Positions 43,946 through 53,312 of a stretch of DNA of 64,000 nucleotides are shown one piece after another. Origin of the DNA: Sphingomonas oligophenolica (GTDB taxonomy: Bacteria; Pseudomonadota; Alphaproteobacteria; Sphingomonadales; Sphingomonadaceae); contig NZ_RCZK01000005.1 in assembly GCF_006438955.1 (NCBI RefSeq), positions 124,001-188,000 on the forward strand, given 5' to 3'. The translations under genes and the position numbers were made by a program. The notes beneath the pieces were generated by a model that ran no database searches, was not told the origin of the DNA, and was given only the letters and a program-made list of their open reading frames with translations. Position 1 is the first letter of the stretch. Each line of letters opens with the position of its first letter.

Positions 43946-45520
43946 TTACTTGGCCTTGGTGGGACGACGGATGAGCTGGCTGATATCACCGAGGCGAAAC
44001 GCGCCGGTAACGAGGGTCGCGACCGCATAGACGAGGCCGCCGAGCGTCACCAGCGCGACCATCGCGCCCCAGCGTTCGAGGCTCGGTCCGGTGACATAGG
44101 GGCGGAACAGCCCTTCGGCGAACCACAGCGCGACTCCCATTGCCAGCGCCGCGACGCCGAGTCGCCAAATCCGGCGTTTGAGCCGGTCGTCGGGGACGAA
44201 ATGGCCGCGCGCCCTCAGCGTGCGGTACAATAGCGCGACGTTGACGGTCGAGGCGATCGCGGTCGCGAGCGGCGGCCCCATGTGCTTGAGCGGCACGATG
44301 AACGCGAGGTTGAGCGCGAGGTTCACCGCCATCGAGATCATCGCGTAGCGCACCGGGGTCCGAGTGTCGGAGCGCGCATAATAGCCGGGGGTGAGAACCT
44401 TCACGAGGATGTAGCTCGGCAGCCCCAGCGAGAAGGCGGCGAGCGCCTGCGCGGTGAAGATCGTATCTTCAGGCGTGAAATGGCCGTGCTGGAAGAGCGC
44501 GGCGACGATCGGTGCGCCGCAAACGATCAGCGCGATGGTGGCGGGCAGCGTCAGGAACAGCGCGAGTTCGAGCCCACGGTTCTGCGTCGCCATCGCCTCC
44601 GCCTCGTCGCCGCGACCGAGTTGCATCGAGATCGTCGGGAGCAGCACAGTGCCGAGCCCAATGCCGATCAGCCCGAGCGGCAACTGGTTCAGCCGATCGG
44701 CGAAATAGATGTAGCTGACCGATCCCGACGCAAGGAAGCGGGCGGCGAGCGCGGAGGAAACGACGAGGTTGATCTGGACCGCGCCCGCACCCGCAGCAGC
44801 GGGGAGAATCAGCGACAGCAGCCGCTTCACGTCGGGGCCGAGCCGCGGAAGGCGGAGGTTGAGCGTCACGCCCGCGCGGCGGCACGCCCACCACAGCCAG
44901 AGGAGCTGAAAACCGCCCGACAGCGTCACCGCGATCGCCTGGTTGCGCGCGGTGAACAGCGGCTCGTGACGATGGAAGACGAGCAGCGCGGCGATCAGCG
45001 TCAGGTTGAGCAGGATCGGCGCGGCGGCGGCGACCCAGAAGCGGTGGAGCGAATTGAGGATGCCGCCGAGCAGTGACACGAGACTGATGAGGAGCAGATA
45101 AGGAATCGTGATCCGCGACAGCGTGACCGCGAACGCGAATCCCTCGTCGCTCACCCCGTTGAACCCCCCGGTGAGCAGCCAGGTGATTGGCCACGCGGCG
45201 ACCTCCATCAGCACGATCATCGCGATCAGCACCGGTAGCAGCACCGACAGCGCGTCGGTGGCGAAGGCGATCCCGTCGGGCAGGCCGCCGCCGTCCTTGG
45301 CGGCGACCTTGCGGTTGAACATCGGGATGAACGCGGCGGTGAACGCGCCCTCGGCGAACAGCGCGCGGAACATATTGGGGAGGCGAAACGCGATCAGGAA
45401 GGCATCCGACGCAAACCCCGCACCGACATAGCGCGCGAACAGCGAATCGCGCACCAGCCCCAGGACGCGGCTGGCGAGCGTCAGCCCGCCGACCGATCCC
45501 AACGCTTTGGTGAGGTTCAT
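43946..45520 (-). CDS. murJ: Lipid II flippase MurJ
   Basis: A 524-residue inner-membrane protein of the MOP superfamily with about 14 hydrophobic helices. The N-terminus MNLTKALGSVGGLTLASRVLGLVRD and FRLPNMFRALFAEGAFTAAF are signature segments, with the conserved Arg and Glu of the lipid II cavity. It moves the peptidoglycan precursor across the membrane. trpS follows after one base; secB is 24 bp upstream. Confidence 0.95.
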   Translation of the reverse strand: MNLTKALGSVGGLTLASRVLGLVRDSLFARYVGAGFASDAFLIAFRLPNMFRALFAEGAFTAAFIPMFNRKVAAKDGGGLPDGIAFATDALSVLLPVLIAMIVLMEVAAWPITWLLTGGFNGVSDEGFAFAVTLSRITIPYLLLISLVSLLGGILNSLHRFWVAAAAPILLNLTLIAALLVFHRHEPLFTARNQAIAVTLSGGFQLLWLWWACRRAGVTLNLRLPRLGPDVKRLLSLILPAAAGAGAVQINLVVSSALAARFLASGSVSYIYFADRLNQLPLGLIGIGLGTVLLPTISMQLGRGDEAEAMATQNRGLELALFLTLPATIALIVCGAPIVAALFQHGHFTPEDTIFTAQALAAFSLGLPSYILVKVLTPGYYARSDTRTPVRYAMISMAVNLALNLAFIVPLKHMGPPLATAIASTVNVALLYRTLRARGHFVPDDRLKRRIWRLGVAALAMGVALWFAEGLFRPYVTGPSLERWGAMVALVTLGGLVYAVATLVTGAFRLGDISQLIRRPTKAK

Positions 45521-45544
45521 GTCATCGACGCCCCCCGAGATCGG

Positions 45545-46060
45545 TCAGGCCTGACCCATCTCGCCGGTCGTCATCTCGCCGCCGCGCGCCTCGGCCTGCT
45601 GCATGTAGAGCTGAGCGAAATCGATCGGTTCGAGCAGCAACGGTGCGAAGCCGCCATCGCGGACGCAATCGGCCAGGACGCGGCGTGCGAACGGGAACAG
45701 CAGCCGCGGCGCTTCACCGAGCAGGAACGGCTGGACATGCTCGTCGGGAATGTTGCGCAGGCCGAACAGCCCGGCATAGGTCAGGTCGACGATGAACGCG
45801 GTCTGGCCCTCGGCCTCCGCCTTGACGTCGATCTTCAGCACGACCTCATGCACCTCGTCGCCGACCTGCGCGGTGCCGATGTTGAACTGGACGTCGATCG
45901 CGGGGGGCGTCGTGTTCTGGAAGATCGCGGGCGCGTTCGGATTCTCGAACGACAAGTCCTTGACATATTGCGAGATCAGGCCCGCCGCTGGCATCGTGTC
46001 CTCGCCGTTCGCGAGCGGTGCCGCGACGTTGATCGTGGTGCCGGTATTCTCGTCGGCCAT
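45545..46060 (-). CDS. secB: Protein-export chaperone SecB
   Basis: A 171-residue tetrameric cytosolic chaperone that holds preproteins unfolded and delivers them to SecA. QYVKDLSFENPNAPAIF, VVLKIDVKAE and GEAPRLLFPFARRVLADCVRDGGFAPLLLEPIDF are family segments. ATG at 46060 has GAGGA seven bases upstream; an adjoining TTG is unlikely. Divergent from the TimA gene. Confidence 0.96.
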   Translation of the reverse strand: MADENTGTTINVAAPLANGEDTMPAAGLISQYVKDLSFENPNAPAIFQNTTPPAIDVQFNIGTAQVGDEVHEVVLKIDVKAEAEGQTAFIVDLTYAGLFGLRNIPDEHVQPFLLGEAPRLLFPFARRVLADCVRDGGFAPLLLEPIDFAQLYMQQAEARGGEMTTGEMGQA

Positions 46061-46251
46061 CAATTCGGTCCTCTTATTTCGAAGGGTCTGCGGGCCGATG
46101 CGCGTCGCCGCGCGTTAGGTCCCGAATGGCGCTGGCGGGTAGCAGTGCCGCGCGCGGGTTTCAACGGGCGGTGTCGGCATGCGGCATGGCGCTGAGCCTT
46201 TGTTTGAAACCCGGTGCGGATGCGCCTATGTTGACGATGAAACGGAGGCCC

Positions 46252-46899
46252 ATGTTCTACGTAGTTCTTCTTGCGATGGTAGCCGGGTTCCTGGCGCTTC
46301 GGCTGTACAGCGTTCTCGGCAAGCGTACCGGGCACGAGCAGCAACCGCTGCCGCGCACCGCCGACGAGCGTCCCGCGACCGTACCGGTCCCGCGGACGAT
46401 CGATCTGGTCCCCGAGCCGCGTGAAGCCGCCAACCGACATATCGAGCCCAAGGCCGAGGCGGGGTTGCGTAGCGTCGTTGCAGGTGAGCCGGGGTTCGAC
46501 GTCGGTCAGTTCATCGACGGCGCGAAGGCAGCGTATCGCATGACGCTCGAGGCGTATTGGCGCGGCGACGAGAAGGAACTCGAGCAATTGGCGCAGCCCG
46601 ATGTCGCGCATGCCTTTGCCGAGGCGATCGCGGCGCGCGCCGATTCGGGCGAGACGCTGGAGAATCGGCTGGTGTCGATCGAGCAGGCGACGATCGTCGA
46701 TGCCGCGGTCGCGGGCCGCGAGGCGCAGATCACGGTCCGGTTCGATGCCGATATCGCCGCAGTGACGCGCGACGCCGACGGCCATGTCATCGCAGGCTCG
46801 CTCACTGATGCTGACCAGACCCACGACGTGTGGACCTTCGCCCGGACGCTCAAGAGCGGCGATCCAAACTGGCGGCTGTCGGACACGGACGAGGAATAG
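46252..46899 (+). CDS. Tim44/TimA-family membrane adaptor protein
   Basis: A 215-residue protein with one N-terminal membrane segment (MFYVVLLAMVAGFLALRLYSVL) and a Tim44-like domain from about 80 (FDVGQFIDGAKAAYRMTLEAY) to the end. It is the bacterial relative of mitochondrial Tim44. In alphaproteobacteria TimA is thought to act in inner-membrane complexes. ATG at 46252 follows a perfect GGAGG; the longer frame from 46126 lacks one. Position beside secB and mltA is conserved. Confidence 0.88.
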   Translation: MFYVVLLAMVAGFLALRLYSVLGKRTGHEQQPLPRTADERPATVPVPRTIDLVPEPREAANRHIEPKAEAGLRSVVAGEPGFDVGQFIDGAKAAYRMTLEAYWRGDEKELEQLAQPDVAHAFAEAIAARADSGETLENRLVSIEQATIVDAAVAGREAQITVRFDADIAAVTRDADGHVIAGSLTDADQTHDVWTFARTLKSGDPNWRLSDTDEE

Positions 46900-47016
46900 G
46901 TCGGCGGCTGATCCGCGCAATCTGCGCTTGCATCATTATGTGATCGACGCGAGGTCGGGTGACGGCGCTGCGCCGTTGTGGCACGGATCGCAGCGCTGAC
47001 AGTCGGGGGTACATGC

Positions 47017-48339
47017 GTGTCGAGTTTTCGTGTCTTGGGTGGATTGACTGCGGCGTTCGCGCTGGCGGCGTGCGGTGGCCGCATCGTGCCCCCGTCGGTG
47101 GGCTCCACGCCGATCAGGCAGACGGCCGCACGACCGCTGTCGCCGTCGCGCACCGCCTCCACCTATCGCGCCATTCCGAGCGGGCGACCGTTCGATGGGC
47201 GGATTTCGGGTGCCACCCCGTTGCTCGCAGCACCGGTGGCGACAACGCCCGGCGCCACCACCGCGGCTAGTGCCGGATTGGTGGCTGGCCCGGCGATCGC
47301 GTCACTGGCGATCCCCGACGCTCAGGCCGAGGCGGCGCGCGCGGCGTTTCTCTACAGTTGCCCCGGATTGTTACGCCGCACCGATGCATCGGGGCTGACC
47401 CGCGGTGCCGACTGGCAATCGGTGTGCGATGCCGCCCGATCGGTGCCGCGCGACGGCGCGATGCAGTTCTTCGCGGATAATTTCGAGACCGTCCAAATCG
47501 GTGACGGCAAGGCGTTCGCGACCGGCTATTACGAACCCGAGATCGCCGCCTCGCGCGAGCGGCGATCGGGATATGACGTTCCGATCTATGCCCGGCCCAG
47601 CGACTTGATCGATGTCGATCTCGGCCAGTTTTTGACCGACCTGAAGGGCAAGAAGATCCGCGGGCGGGTCGATGGCAGCAGTTTCGTTCCGTATTACGAC
47701 CGCGCCGCGATCGTGCAGGGCGCGGTGACCACCAAGGCACCCGTGCTGGCCTGGGGTGCCGACGAGGCGGCGGTGTTCTTCCTCCAAATTCAAGGGTCGG
47801 GGCGGCTGAGACTGCCTGACGGATCGTATATGCAGGTCGGCTACGATACCCAGAACGGACGCGATTACACCGGCATCGGCAAGCTGATGAAGGATCGCGG
47901 GCTGCTGGGTCCCGGCCAGACCTCGATGCAGGGGATCGTCGCCTGGCTCCACGCGCATCCGGCCGAGGGCCGCGCGATCATGGACGAGAACAAGAGCTTC
48001 ATCTTCTTCCGCGAACTCGACACGCCCCCGGTCGGCGCGATGGGCTATGTCGTCAGTGGCGGGATCAGCGTCGCCGCGGACACCAAGTTCGTGCCGCTCG
48101 GCGCGCCGGTGTTCCTGTCGATGGATCGCCAGGATGCGAGCGGGCTGTGGGTGGCGCAGGATACCGGCGGCGCGATCAAGGGATCGAACCGGTTCGACAC
48201 CTATTGGGGCGCTGGCCCCGCGGCGGAAGCGACCGCGGGCGGGATGGCGGCGCGGGGAACCGCGTTCGTGCTGGTGCCGCGGGGGACGCTGGCACGCGCG
48301 GGCGCGCAGGCGGGACCGGGTGCGCCAACTCAATTCTGA
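47017..48339 (+). CDS. mltA: Membrane-bound lytic murein transglycosylase A
   Basis: A 440-residue lipoprotein with lipobox LAAC at about residue 20. After a Pro/Thr/Ala-rich linker, the MltA domain contains GYYEPEIAAS, FFLQIQGSGR, DGRDYTGIG-like and VAQDTGGAIKGSNRFDTYWG, where the catalytic Asp lies in DTGGAI. It cleaves peptidoglycan glycan strands to 1,6-anhydro products. The GTG start at 47017 gives a perfect lipoprotein signal; GGGGG is in the leader. The 3' end overlaps the Smr gene by 20 bp. Confidence 0.95.
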   Translation: MSSFRVLGGLTAAFALAACGGRIVPPSVGSTPIRQTAARPLSPSRTASTYRAIPSGRPFDGRISGATPLLAAPVATTPGATTAASAGLVAGPAIASLAIPDAQAEAARAAFLYSCPGLLRRTDASGLTRGADWQSVCDAARSVPRDGAMQFFADNFETVQIGDGKAFATGYYEPEIAASRERRSGYDVPIYARPSDLIDVDLGQFLTDLKGKKIRGRVDGSSFVPYYDRAAIVQGAVTTKAPVLAWGADEAAVFFLQIQGSGRLRLPDGSYMQVGYDTQNGRDYTGIGKLMKDRGLLGPGQTSMQGIVAWLHAHPAEGRAIMDENKSFIFFRELDTPPVGAMGYVVSGGISVAADTKFVPLGAPVFLSMDRQDASGLWVAQDTGGAIKGSNRFDTYWGAGPAAEATAGGMAARGTAFVLVPRGTLARAGAQAGPGAPTQF

Positions 48340-48868
48340 CGAAGCCGCGCTGTGGGCGAAGGTGATGGCGAGCGTGAAGCCGCTGCGCGCGGTGACGCTC
48401 GCGGCGCATGTCCCCGATCCGATCGCGGTCGAGCGACCGGCGGCGGTGCGATCCATGCCCGCCATCGAGCGACCCCGTGGCAGGCCAGCGCCGGTGGCCA
48501 CGTCCACGCCAGCGCGCGCTCCCGCGAACACGCTCGACGGCGGGTGGGATAAGCGGATCGCGAAGGGCATGATCATGCCCGACAGCGCGATCGATCTTCA
48601 CGGGGAGACATTGGCGTCGGCGCACGCGCTGCTCGACCAGGGGCTGGACCGCGCGATCCGGCGCGGCGACCGGGTGCTGCTGTTGGTCACGGGCAAGCCG
48701 CCACGGCCCGAGAGCGAACGTCCGCACGCGCGCGGCGCGATCCGGGCGGCGGTGGCGGACTGGATCGGCGCGTCGCGACACGCCGATGCGATCGCGGCGG
48801 TGCGCGGCGCGCATCCGCGGCATGGCGGGCAGGGTGCGCTGTATCTGGTGCTGCGGCGGGGGCGGTAG
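48320..48868 (+). CDS. Smr/MutS2-domain protein
   Basis: A 182-residue protein. Residues 1-85 are a Pro/Ala-rich, probably disordered lead. The Smr domain follows: DSAIDLHGETLASAHALLDQ with the D-L-H-G motif, LLLVTGKP, and HGGQGALYLVLRR with the terminal G-G-x-G loop. Smr domains are DNA- or RNA-nicking nucleases. GTG at 48320 lies inside mltA, so the two are coupled. The mltA-smr order is conserved in alphaproteobacteria. Confidence 0.9.
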   Translation: MRQLNSDEAALWAKVMASVKPLRAVTLAAHVPDPIAVERPAAVRSMPAIERPRGRPAPVATSTPARAPANTLDGGWDKRIAKGMIMPDSAIDLHGETLASAHALLDQGLDRAIRRGDRVLLLVTGKPPRPESERPHARGAIRAAVADWIGASRHADAIAAVRGAHPRHGGQGALYLVLRRGR

Positions 48869-48892
48869 CGCACGGTCGCGATATAAGCGACG

Positions 48893-50017
48893 TTACAGCC
48901 TCGCAACGCGCGCGATAACGTCGGCATAGATCACGGTCAGCGATTCGAGGTCCGCGACCGCGACCGCTTCGTCGACCTGGTGCATCGTCGCGTTGACCAG
49001 CCCGAATTCGATCGTCGGGCACAGCCGTGACAGGAAGCGCGCGTCGGAAGTGCCGCCGGTGGTCGACAGGTCGGGGACCATTCCGGTGTGGGCGGCAATC
49101 GCGTCGCTCATCAGCGTCGAGAGCGGGCCGGGTTCGGTCAGGAAGGCTTCGCCCGAGATGCTGGCGGTGACGGTCGCCGCGGGGGCGTGACGCGCGACGA
49201 TGGCGGCGATGTATTCGACCAGCGCCTCGCCGCGCTGTTCGTCGTTGAAGCGGATGCTGAGCCGCGCGGCGGCGCGGGCGGGAATGACGTTATGCGCGGG
49301 GTTGCCGACGGTGAGGTCGGTGACCTCGATGTTCGATGGCTGGAACCATTGGTTGCCGGTGTCGAGCACGATCGCCTCGATCTCTGCCAGGGCAGCGATC
49401 AGCCGCGTGATCGGATTGTCGGCGAGGTGAGGGTACGCGACGTGGCCCTGGCGTCCGGGTACGTCGATCCAGATATTGACCGACCCGCGCCGCCCGATCT
49501 TGATGGTATCGCCGAGCCGCGTCGCCGAGGTCGGTTCGCCGACGATGATATAATCCGGCGCGAGGCCGCGGTCCGCCATGCGATCGATCAGCGCGCGGGT
49601 GCCGAAGATGGCGGGACCTTCCTCGTCGCCGGTGATGGTCAGCGACAGCGGCGCGGTGCGCGGCGCCCGCGCGATGGCGGCGACGAAGGCGGCGATCGCG
49701 CCCTTCATGTCGACCGCGCCGCGCCCGAAGAGCATGTCGCCGCGGACCTCGCCCGACCAAGGCGATCCGGTCCAGCCTTCGCCGGGCGGAACGACGTCGA
49801 GATGCCCCGCAAAAGCCAGATGGCGTCCGGTGCCAGCACGCGTCGCGAGCATGTTTTCGACCGGGCCGTCGGGGGCTTCGCCGGTCACGAAGCGATCGAT
49901 GGCGAAACCCAACGGTTCGAGCGCAGCGGCAAGCACCGTAAACACCATGGCCGGGGCGGGAGTGACGCTGTCGGCGCGGATCAGCGCTTGTGCGAGCGCG
50001 ATCGGATCGGGCAGCAT
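48893..50017 (-). CDS. dapE: Succinyl-diaminopimelate desuccinylase
   Basis: A 374-residue di-zinc M20 amidohydrolase of lysine/diaminopimelate synthesis. Metal and catalytic residues are in AGHLDVVPPG, GRGAVDMKGA, TGDEEGPA, VGEPTSA and NATMHQVDE. The dimerisation domain (about 175-290) is present. ATG at 50017 gives the normal N-terminus MLPDPIALAQ; ATG at 50032 is possible; neither has a clear ribosome site. It is divergent from the cupin gene with only 26 bp between, so its promoter must lie in the cupin coding sequence. asd, in the same pathway, is far away at 10232. Confidence 0.95.
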   Translation of the reverse strand: MLPDPIALAQALIRADSVTPAPAMVFTVLAAALEPLGFAIDRFVTGEAPDGPVENMLATRAGTGRHLAFAGHLDVVPPGEGWTGSPWSGEVRGDMLFGRGAVDMKGAIAAFVAAIARAPRTAPLSLTITGDEEGPAIFGTRALIDRMADRGLAPDYIIVGEPTSATRLGDTIKIGRRGSVNIWIDVPGRQGHVAYPHLADNPITRLIAALAEIEAIVLDTGNQWFQPSNIEVTDLTVGNPAHNVIPARAAARLSIRFNDEQRGEALVEYIAAIVARHAPAATVTASISGEAFLTEPGPLSTLMSDAIAAHTGMVPDLSTTGGTSDARFLSRLCPTIEFGLVNATMHQVDEAVAVADLESLTVIYADVIARVARL

Positions 50018-50043
50018 CGGAGAGGATATCATGGGAGGCGACA

Positions 50044-50505
50044 TTGCCGAAGCTGGACCTCGACACAATCCCGCAGACCAACCTGACCGGTTATCCACCG
50101 CCGTTCGACGCGGCGGTCGAGGGGCGATGGTACCGACGGCTCGCGCCCGCTGCGGGGCTGTCGTGCTTCGGGGCAAGCCACGTCACGCTGAAACCGGGCG
50201 CGTGGTCGTCGCAGCGGCATTGGCACGCAGGTGAGGACGAGTTGGTCGTGATCCTGGCGGGCGAGGCGGTGCTGGTCGAGGATGGCGGCGAGACGATCGT
50301 GCGCGCGGGCGACATCGCGGCGTTTCCGAAGGGGGTACGCGACGGCCATCATCTGCAGAACCGGTCGGACCGCGACTGCATCTTCGTCGCAATCGGCGCG
50401 GGCGAGGACGATTGGGGCGACTATCCCGACATCGACATGCGTTTCACCGGCGATGAGTATCAGCACAAGGATGGGACTCCCTATCCGACCGAACGGATAC
50501 CCTGA
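50044..50505 (+). CDS. Cupin-domain protein, TTG start
   Basis: A 153-residue single-domain cupin. Motif 1 is SSQRHWHAGEDELVVILAGE (two His and a Glu for metal) and motif 2 is GDIAAFPKGVRDGHHLQN. Small cupins may be isomerases, dioxygenases or storage proteins; none is indicated. The TTG at 50044 has GGGAGG six bases upstream, much stronger than any signal for the longer frame at 49990, and PKLDLDTIPQTN is a normal N-terminus. No signal peptide. Confidence 0.9.
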   Translation: MPKLDLDTIPQTNLTGYPPPFDAAVEGRWYRRLAPAAGLSCFGASHVTLKPGAWSSQRHWHAGEDELVVILAGEAVLVEDGGETIVRAGDIAAFPKGVRDGHHLQNRSDRDCIFVAIGAGEDDWGDYPDIDMRFTGDEYQHKDGTPYPTERIP

Positions 50506-50952
50506 GCGACGTTTCGTGTGCGGGTGCGCGACAAAGGCCACACAAGGTCACGCCAGTGCGCGTTGCATCGTGGCGTTCGGACGAACGATCGGGAGTGATC
50601 GTCTGCCACGGGCGAATGTGGAATAGGTTGAACCGATCGCGCCAGTTTGAGGAACTGGTCGGCAGGGGCCGGTGAAAGGGCCAGAGGGCGGCAAAGATCG
50701 CATCGCGCGACCCTGTCATAGCGCGACGATGTAGGACAGCACGGGCGGCGTGAGAGTGCGGATCGTCATGCCGCTCCCCGTCATCCCGGTGGAGGCCGGG
50801 ATCCATCAGGCCGCGCGGGCTGGTGGAGCGATGGACCCCGGCCTTCGGCGCAGTGACGACGGGGGCGGGTTTCGCCCCGGTTGCGGACTTTAGAGGTCAT
50901 CTATGCGCTGCGCAATTGCGGTCGCTAGTTCACGCGCGCATACGAGGCAACG
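50506..50952. other. Intergenic stretch holding a long imperfect hairpin
   Basis: 447 bases with no convincing gene. It contains the inverted repeat at 50776-50865 described separately. Short frames on both strands have no family resemblance or ribosome site. Confidence 0.6.
50776..50865. repeat. Long imperfect inverted repeat
   Basis: CCCCGTCATCCCGGTGGAGG at the left end and a near-complement ending GTGACGACGGGGG at the right, with inner arms GCCGGGATCCATC and GATGGACCCCGGCC around a GC-rich loop. Palindromes of this GTCATCCCGG...GGGATCCAT type are known as dispersed elements in many Proteobacteria. Only one copy is seen here. Confidence 0.65.
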
Positions 50953-51174
50953 ATGTTTATCGAGCGCTCCTACGCAGAACGAGAAAGCCTATCCGATCGC
51001 GATTTGGAACGGATTCGTGCCAGTCTTGTCGATCAGGTTCAGCGTTTTAAAGACGCGATACGCGGTTACGCGCCTGACAAAATGGAAAAGTACGGACAGC
51101 CGTTCCTAGCTGGCCTTTTACAAAAAGTAGCCGATGTTGATGCGACCATAGCTTCGCGCGGAAGCGGCAATTAA
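50953..51174 (+). CDS. Hypothetical 73-residue helical protein
   Basis: MFIERSYAERESLSDRDLERIRASL to ATIASRGSGN: soluble, charged and predicted helical, with many Arg, Glu, Asp and Lys. Base composition is clearly lower in GC than the neighbours, which suggests later acquisition. GAGG precedes the ATG at a reasonable distance. I do not recognise a family. It stands alone between two non-coding stretches. Confidence 0.6.
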   Translation: MFIERSYAERESLSDRDLERIRASLVDQVQRFKDAIRGYAPDKMEKYGQPFLAGLLQKVADVDATIASRGSGN

Positions 51175-51289
51175 GCACAGCATCCCGTCCTAAGCTGCGG
51201 GACCGCCTTCCACCAATCCTTGCCATTCATGTAAAGCAAAGGCGGCTGTTCGCTCGCGTTTCCCGAACCTTCACGCGCCGCCCTCGGCG

Positions 51290-51958
51290 CTATTGCCCCG
51301 CGACCGGTTGCTCATATTGTTCGATCACCCATTCCTCTTCCTGCGCGGCGGCGATCCAGTCCTGCATGAAGGGGTGGCCGAACACCGCGTCCATGTACGG
51401 TTTGGCGAAGCGGGCGATCGGGAGCTGGTAGGTGACGATCCGGGTGCAGACCGGCGCGAACATGATGTCCGCCGCGCCGAATTCGCCGAACAGGAAATCG
51501 CCCGCGCCGCCGAACCGCGCGCGCGCCTGCGCCCATAATTCCATGATCCGCTGAAGCTCGGCGAGCACGTCGGCATCGGGCTGCTGACGGGGAAAGACCT
51601 GGCGGATGTTCATGCTGTGCTTGCGGCGCAGCGCCTGGAAGCTCGAATGCATCTCCGCGGCCATCGATCGCGCCATCGCGCGCGCCGCCTCGTCCGCGGG
51701 CCAGAACCGCTCGCGGCCGACCTTGTCGGCGAGATAGTCTATGATCGCGAGGCTGTCCCACACCACCGCCTCGCCGTCCCACAGGATCGGCACCTTGCCC
51801 GACGACGGCGCGAATTCGTCGCCTTCGCGGCGCTTGTCCCATTCGTCGTCGTACAGCGGCACGACGACCTCTTCGAACGCGATGCCGGACTGTTTGGCGG
51901 CGAGCCAGCCGCGGAGCGACCAGGATGAATAGGCCTTGTTGCCGATGATCAGTTTCAT
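51290..51958 (-). CDS. Glutathione S-transferase family protein
   Basis: A 222-residue cytosolic protein. The thioredoxin-like N-terminal domain has NKAYSSWSLRGWLA (catalytic Ser), KVPILWDG (cis-Pro) and DSLAIIDYLAD (glutathione-binding Glu/Ser position occupied by Asp-Ser). The helical C-terminal domain follows from about 90. The type resembles the zeta/YfcF-like branch with a Ser nucleophile. Substrate unknown. A SOUL protein gene is 39 bp upstream on the same strand. Confidence 0.9.
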   Translation of the reverse strand: MKLIIGNKAYSSWSLRGWLAAKQSGIAFEEVVVPLYDDEWDKRREGDEFAPSSGKVPILWDGEAVVWDSLAIIDYLADKVGRERFWPADEAARAMARSMAAEMHSSFQALRRKHSMNIRQVFPRQQPDADVLAELQRIMELWAQARARFGGAGDFLFGEFGAADIMFAPVCTRIVTYQLPIARFAKPYMDAVFGHPFMQDWIAAAQEEEWVIEQYEQPVAGQ

Positions 51959-51997
51959 GCCCGCAATCGGTAGAGTGCGCGTCCGCGCCCGGCAAGA

Positions 51998-52603
51998 TCA
52001 GCGTGCGATCGGGATCAGCACCTCGTTCCGGCGCAGCGGCGGCGCGACCATCGGCGAATTGTAGAAGGCGTATTCGGCAGCCCCGGCGGGGACGTGACCC
52101 TTGGCGACCAGCCATTCGCGCAACGTGCGCTCGCGTGCGCGGAGGGTATCGTCGCTGGCGAGACCGGCGAAGCGGATCGCGGCGACGCGGCGCGGGGCCA
52201 GGGTTTCCTTGCCGACCCCGGCGGCAGGGGTCGGGAGCGTGCCGCTGGTCATCGTGGCCGGCATGACGAAACGGGTCCGCCAGCGTCCACCCGCGCGATC
52301 CTGTAACACCGGTGCGGTCATCGCGATCGGTTGCTCCGACGCGCCGTCGCCGCGCTTCTTGGCACCGATATAGCTGACGAGGCGGCGGAACCCCTCGCCG
52401 AGCGCGTGGTCGCGCTCGCCCGAGGTCAGCGTCTCGACGACGAGGAGATCGGGGTAATCACGGAGCTCGATCGCGCCGGTCTCGATGCTGGTATAATCGG
52501 GCTGTTCGACCGATTTCTCGCGGAGTTTGAACAGCGCCGATGCCGCGCCGGTCAGCGCGATCAGCCCGCCGCCGATCGCTGCGATCCTGGTCCAGGTCTT
52601 CAT
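51998..52603 (-). CDS. SOUL-family haem-binding-like protein
   Basis: A 201-residue protein with an N-terminal hydrophobic segment (IAAIGGGLIALTGAASALF) acting as anchor or signal. The SOUL domain shows IELRDYPDLLVVET, FRRLVSYIGAKKRG, IAMTAPVLQ and PPLRRNEVLIPI. Members bind haem or tetrapyrroles. The haem-ligand His of the mammalian protein is not evident, and the precise role is unknown. Confidence 0.87.
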   Translation of the reverse strand: MKTWTRIAAIGGGLIALTGAASALFKLREKSVEQPDYTSIETGAIELRDYPDLLVVETLTSGERDHALGEGFRRLVSYIGAKKRGDGASEQPIAMTAPVLQDRAGGRWRTRFVMPATMTSGTLPTPAAGVGKETLAPRRVAAIRFAGLASDDTLRARERTLREWLVAKGHVPAGAAEYAFYNSPMVAPPLRRNEVLIPIAR

Positions 52604-52676
52604 GCGTCTCTCCCTCGACTGTTCGAGACTGCCATATAGGCAGCGGGCACGATCATGCCACCGGCAGCGTCCGCGA

Positions 52677-53312
52677 TCAGCCGATCGCTTCGATCACCGC
52701 GGCGCGCAGTTCGGGGATGCCCATGCCGCCCTCGCTCGAGGTCGCGAGGATATCGGGATGCGCGGCGGGGCGCTTGCGCGCCTCCTCGGCGGTGGCCTTC
52801 ATCACCGCGTCGAGATCGGTCGCCTTGATCTTGTCGGCCTTGGTCAGCACCAGCCGATAGCTGACCGCGGCGCGATCGAGCATCTCCAGGATGTCGCGGT
52901 CGACGTCCTTGATGCCGTGCCGCGAATCGATCAGCACCAGCGCGCGTTTGAGCGTGTCGCGCCCGCGCAGGAAATCGTTGACCAGGAATCGCCATTTCTT
53001 GACGATATCCTTGGGCGCCTTGGCGAAGCCGTAGCCCGGCATATCGACGAGGCGGAAGGTGAGCGGATCGCCGACGTCAAAGAAATTGAGCTCCTGCGTC
53101 CGCCCCGGCGTGTTCGAGGTCCGCGCCAGCGCGTTGCGCCCGGTCAGCGCGTTGAGCAGCGAGGATTTGCCGACGTTCGAGCGGCCCGCAAACGCGACTT
53201 CGGGGACGTCGGCGCCGGGCAGGAATTCGAGCGCGGGGGCCGATTTCAGGAAGGTAACCGGCCCCGCGAACGTCTTGCGCGCGGATTCGAGCGCGTCGTC
53301 GTCGAACGTCAC
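52677..53312 (-). CDS. engB: Ribosome biogenesis GTPase EngB (YihA)
   Basis: A 211-residue small GTPase for large-subunit assembly. G1 [10 protein letters not shown]2 TPGRTQ, G3 DMPGYG, G4 TKADK and G5 TSSEGG are all present. The GTG at 53312 overlaps the yidC stop (GTGA), so it is coupled to yidC. The engB-yidC-yidD-rnpA-rpmH order is the classic replication-origin-proximal block of many bacteria. Confidence 0.96.
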   Translation of the reverse strand: MTFDDDALESARKTFAGPVTFLKSAPALEFLPGADVPEVAFAGRSNVGKSSLLNALTGRNALARTSNTPGRTQELNFFDVGDPLTFRLVDMPGYGFAKAPKDIVKKWRFLVNDFLRGRDTLKRALVLIDSRHGIKDVDRDILEMLDRAAVSYRLVLTKADKIKATDLDAVMKATAEEARKRPAAHPDILATSSEGGMGIPELRAAVIEAIG

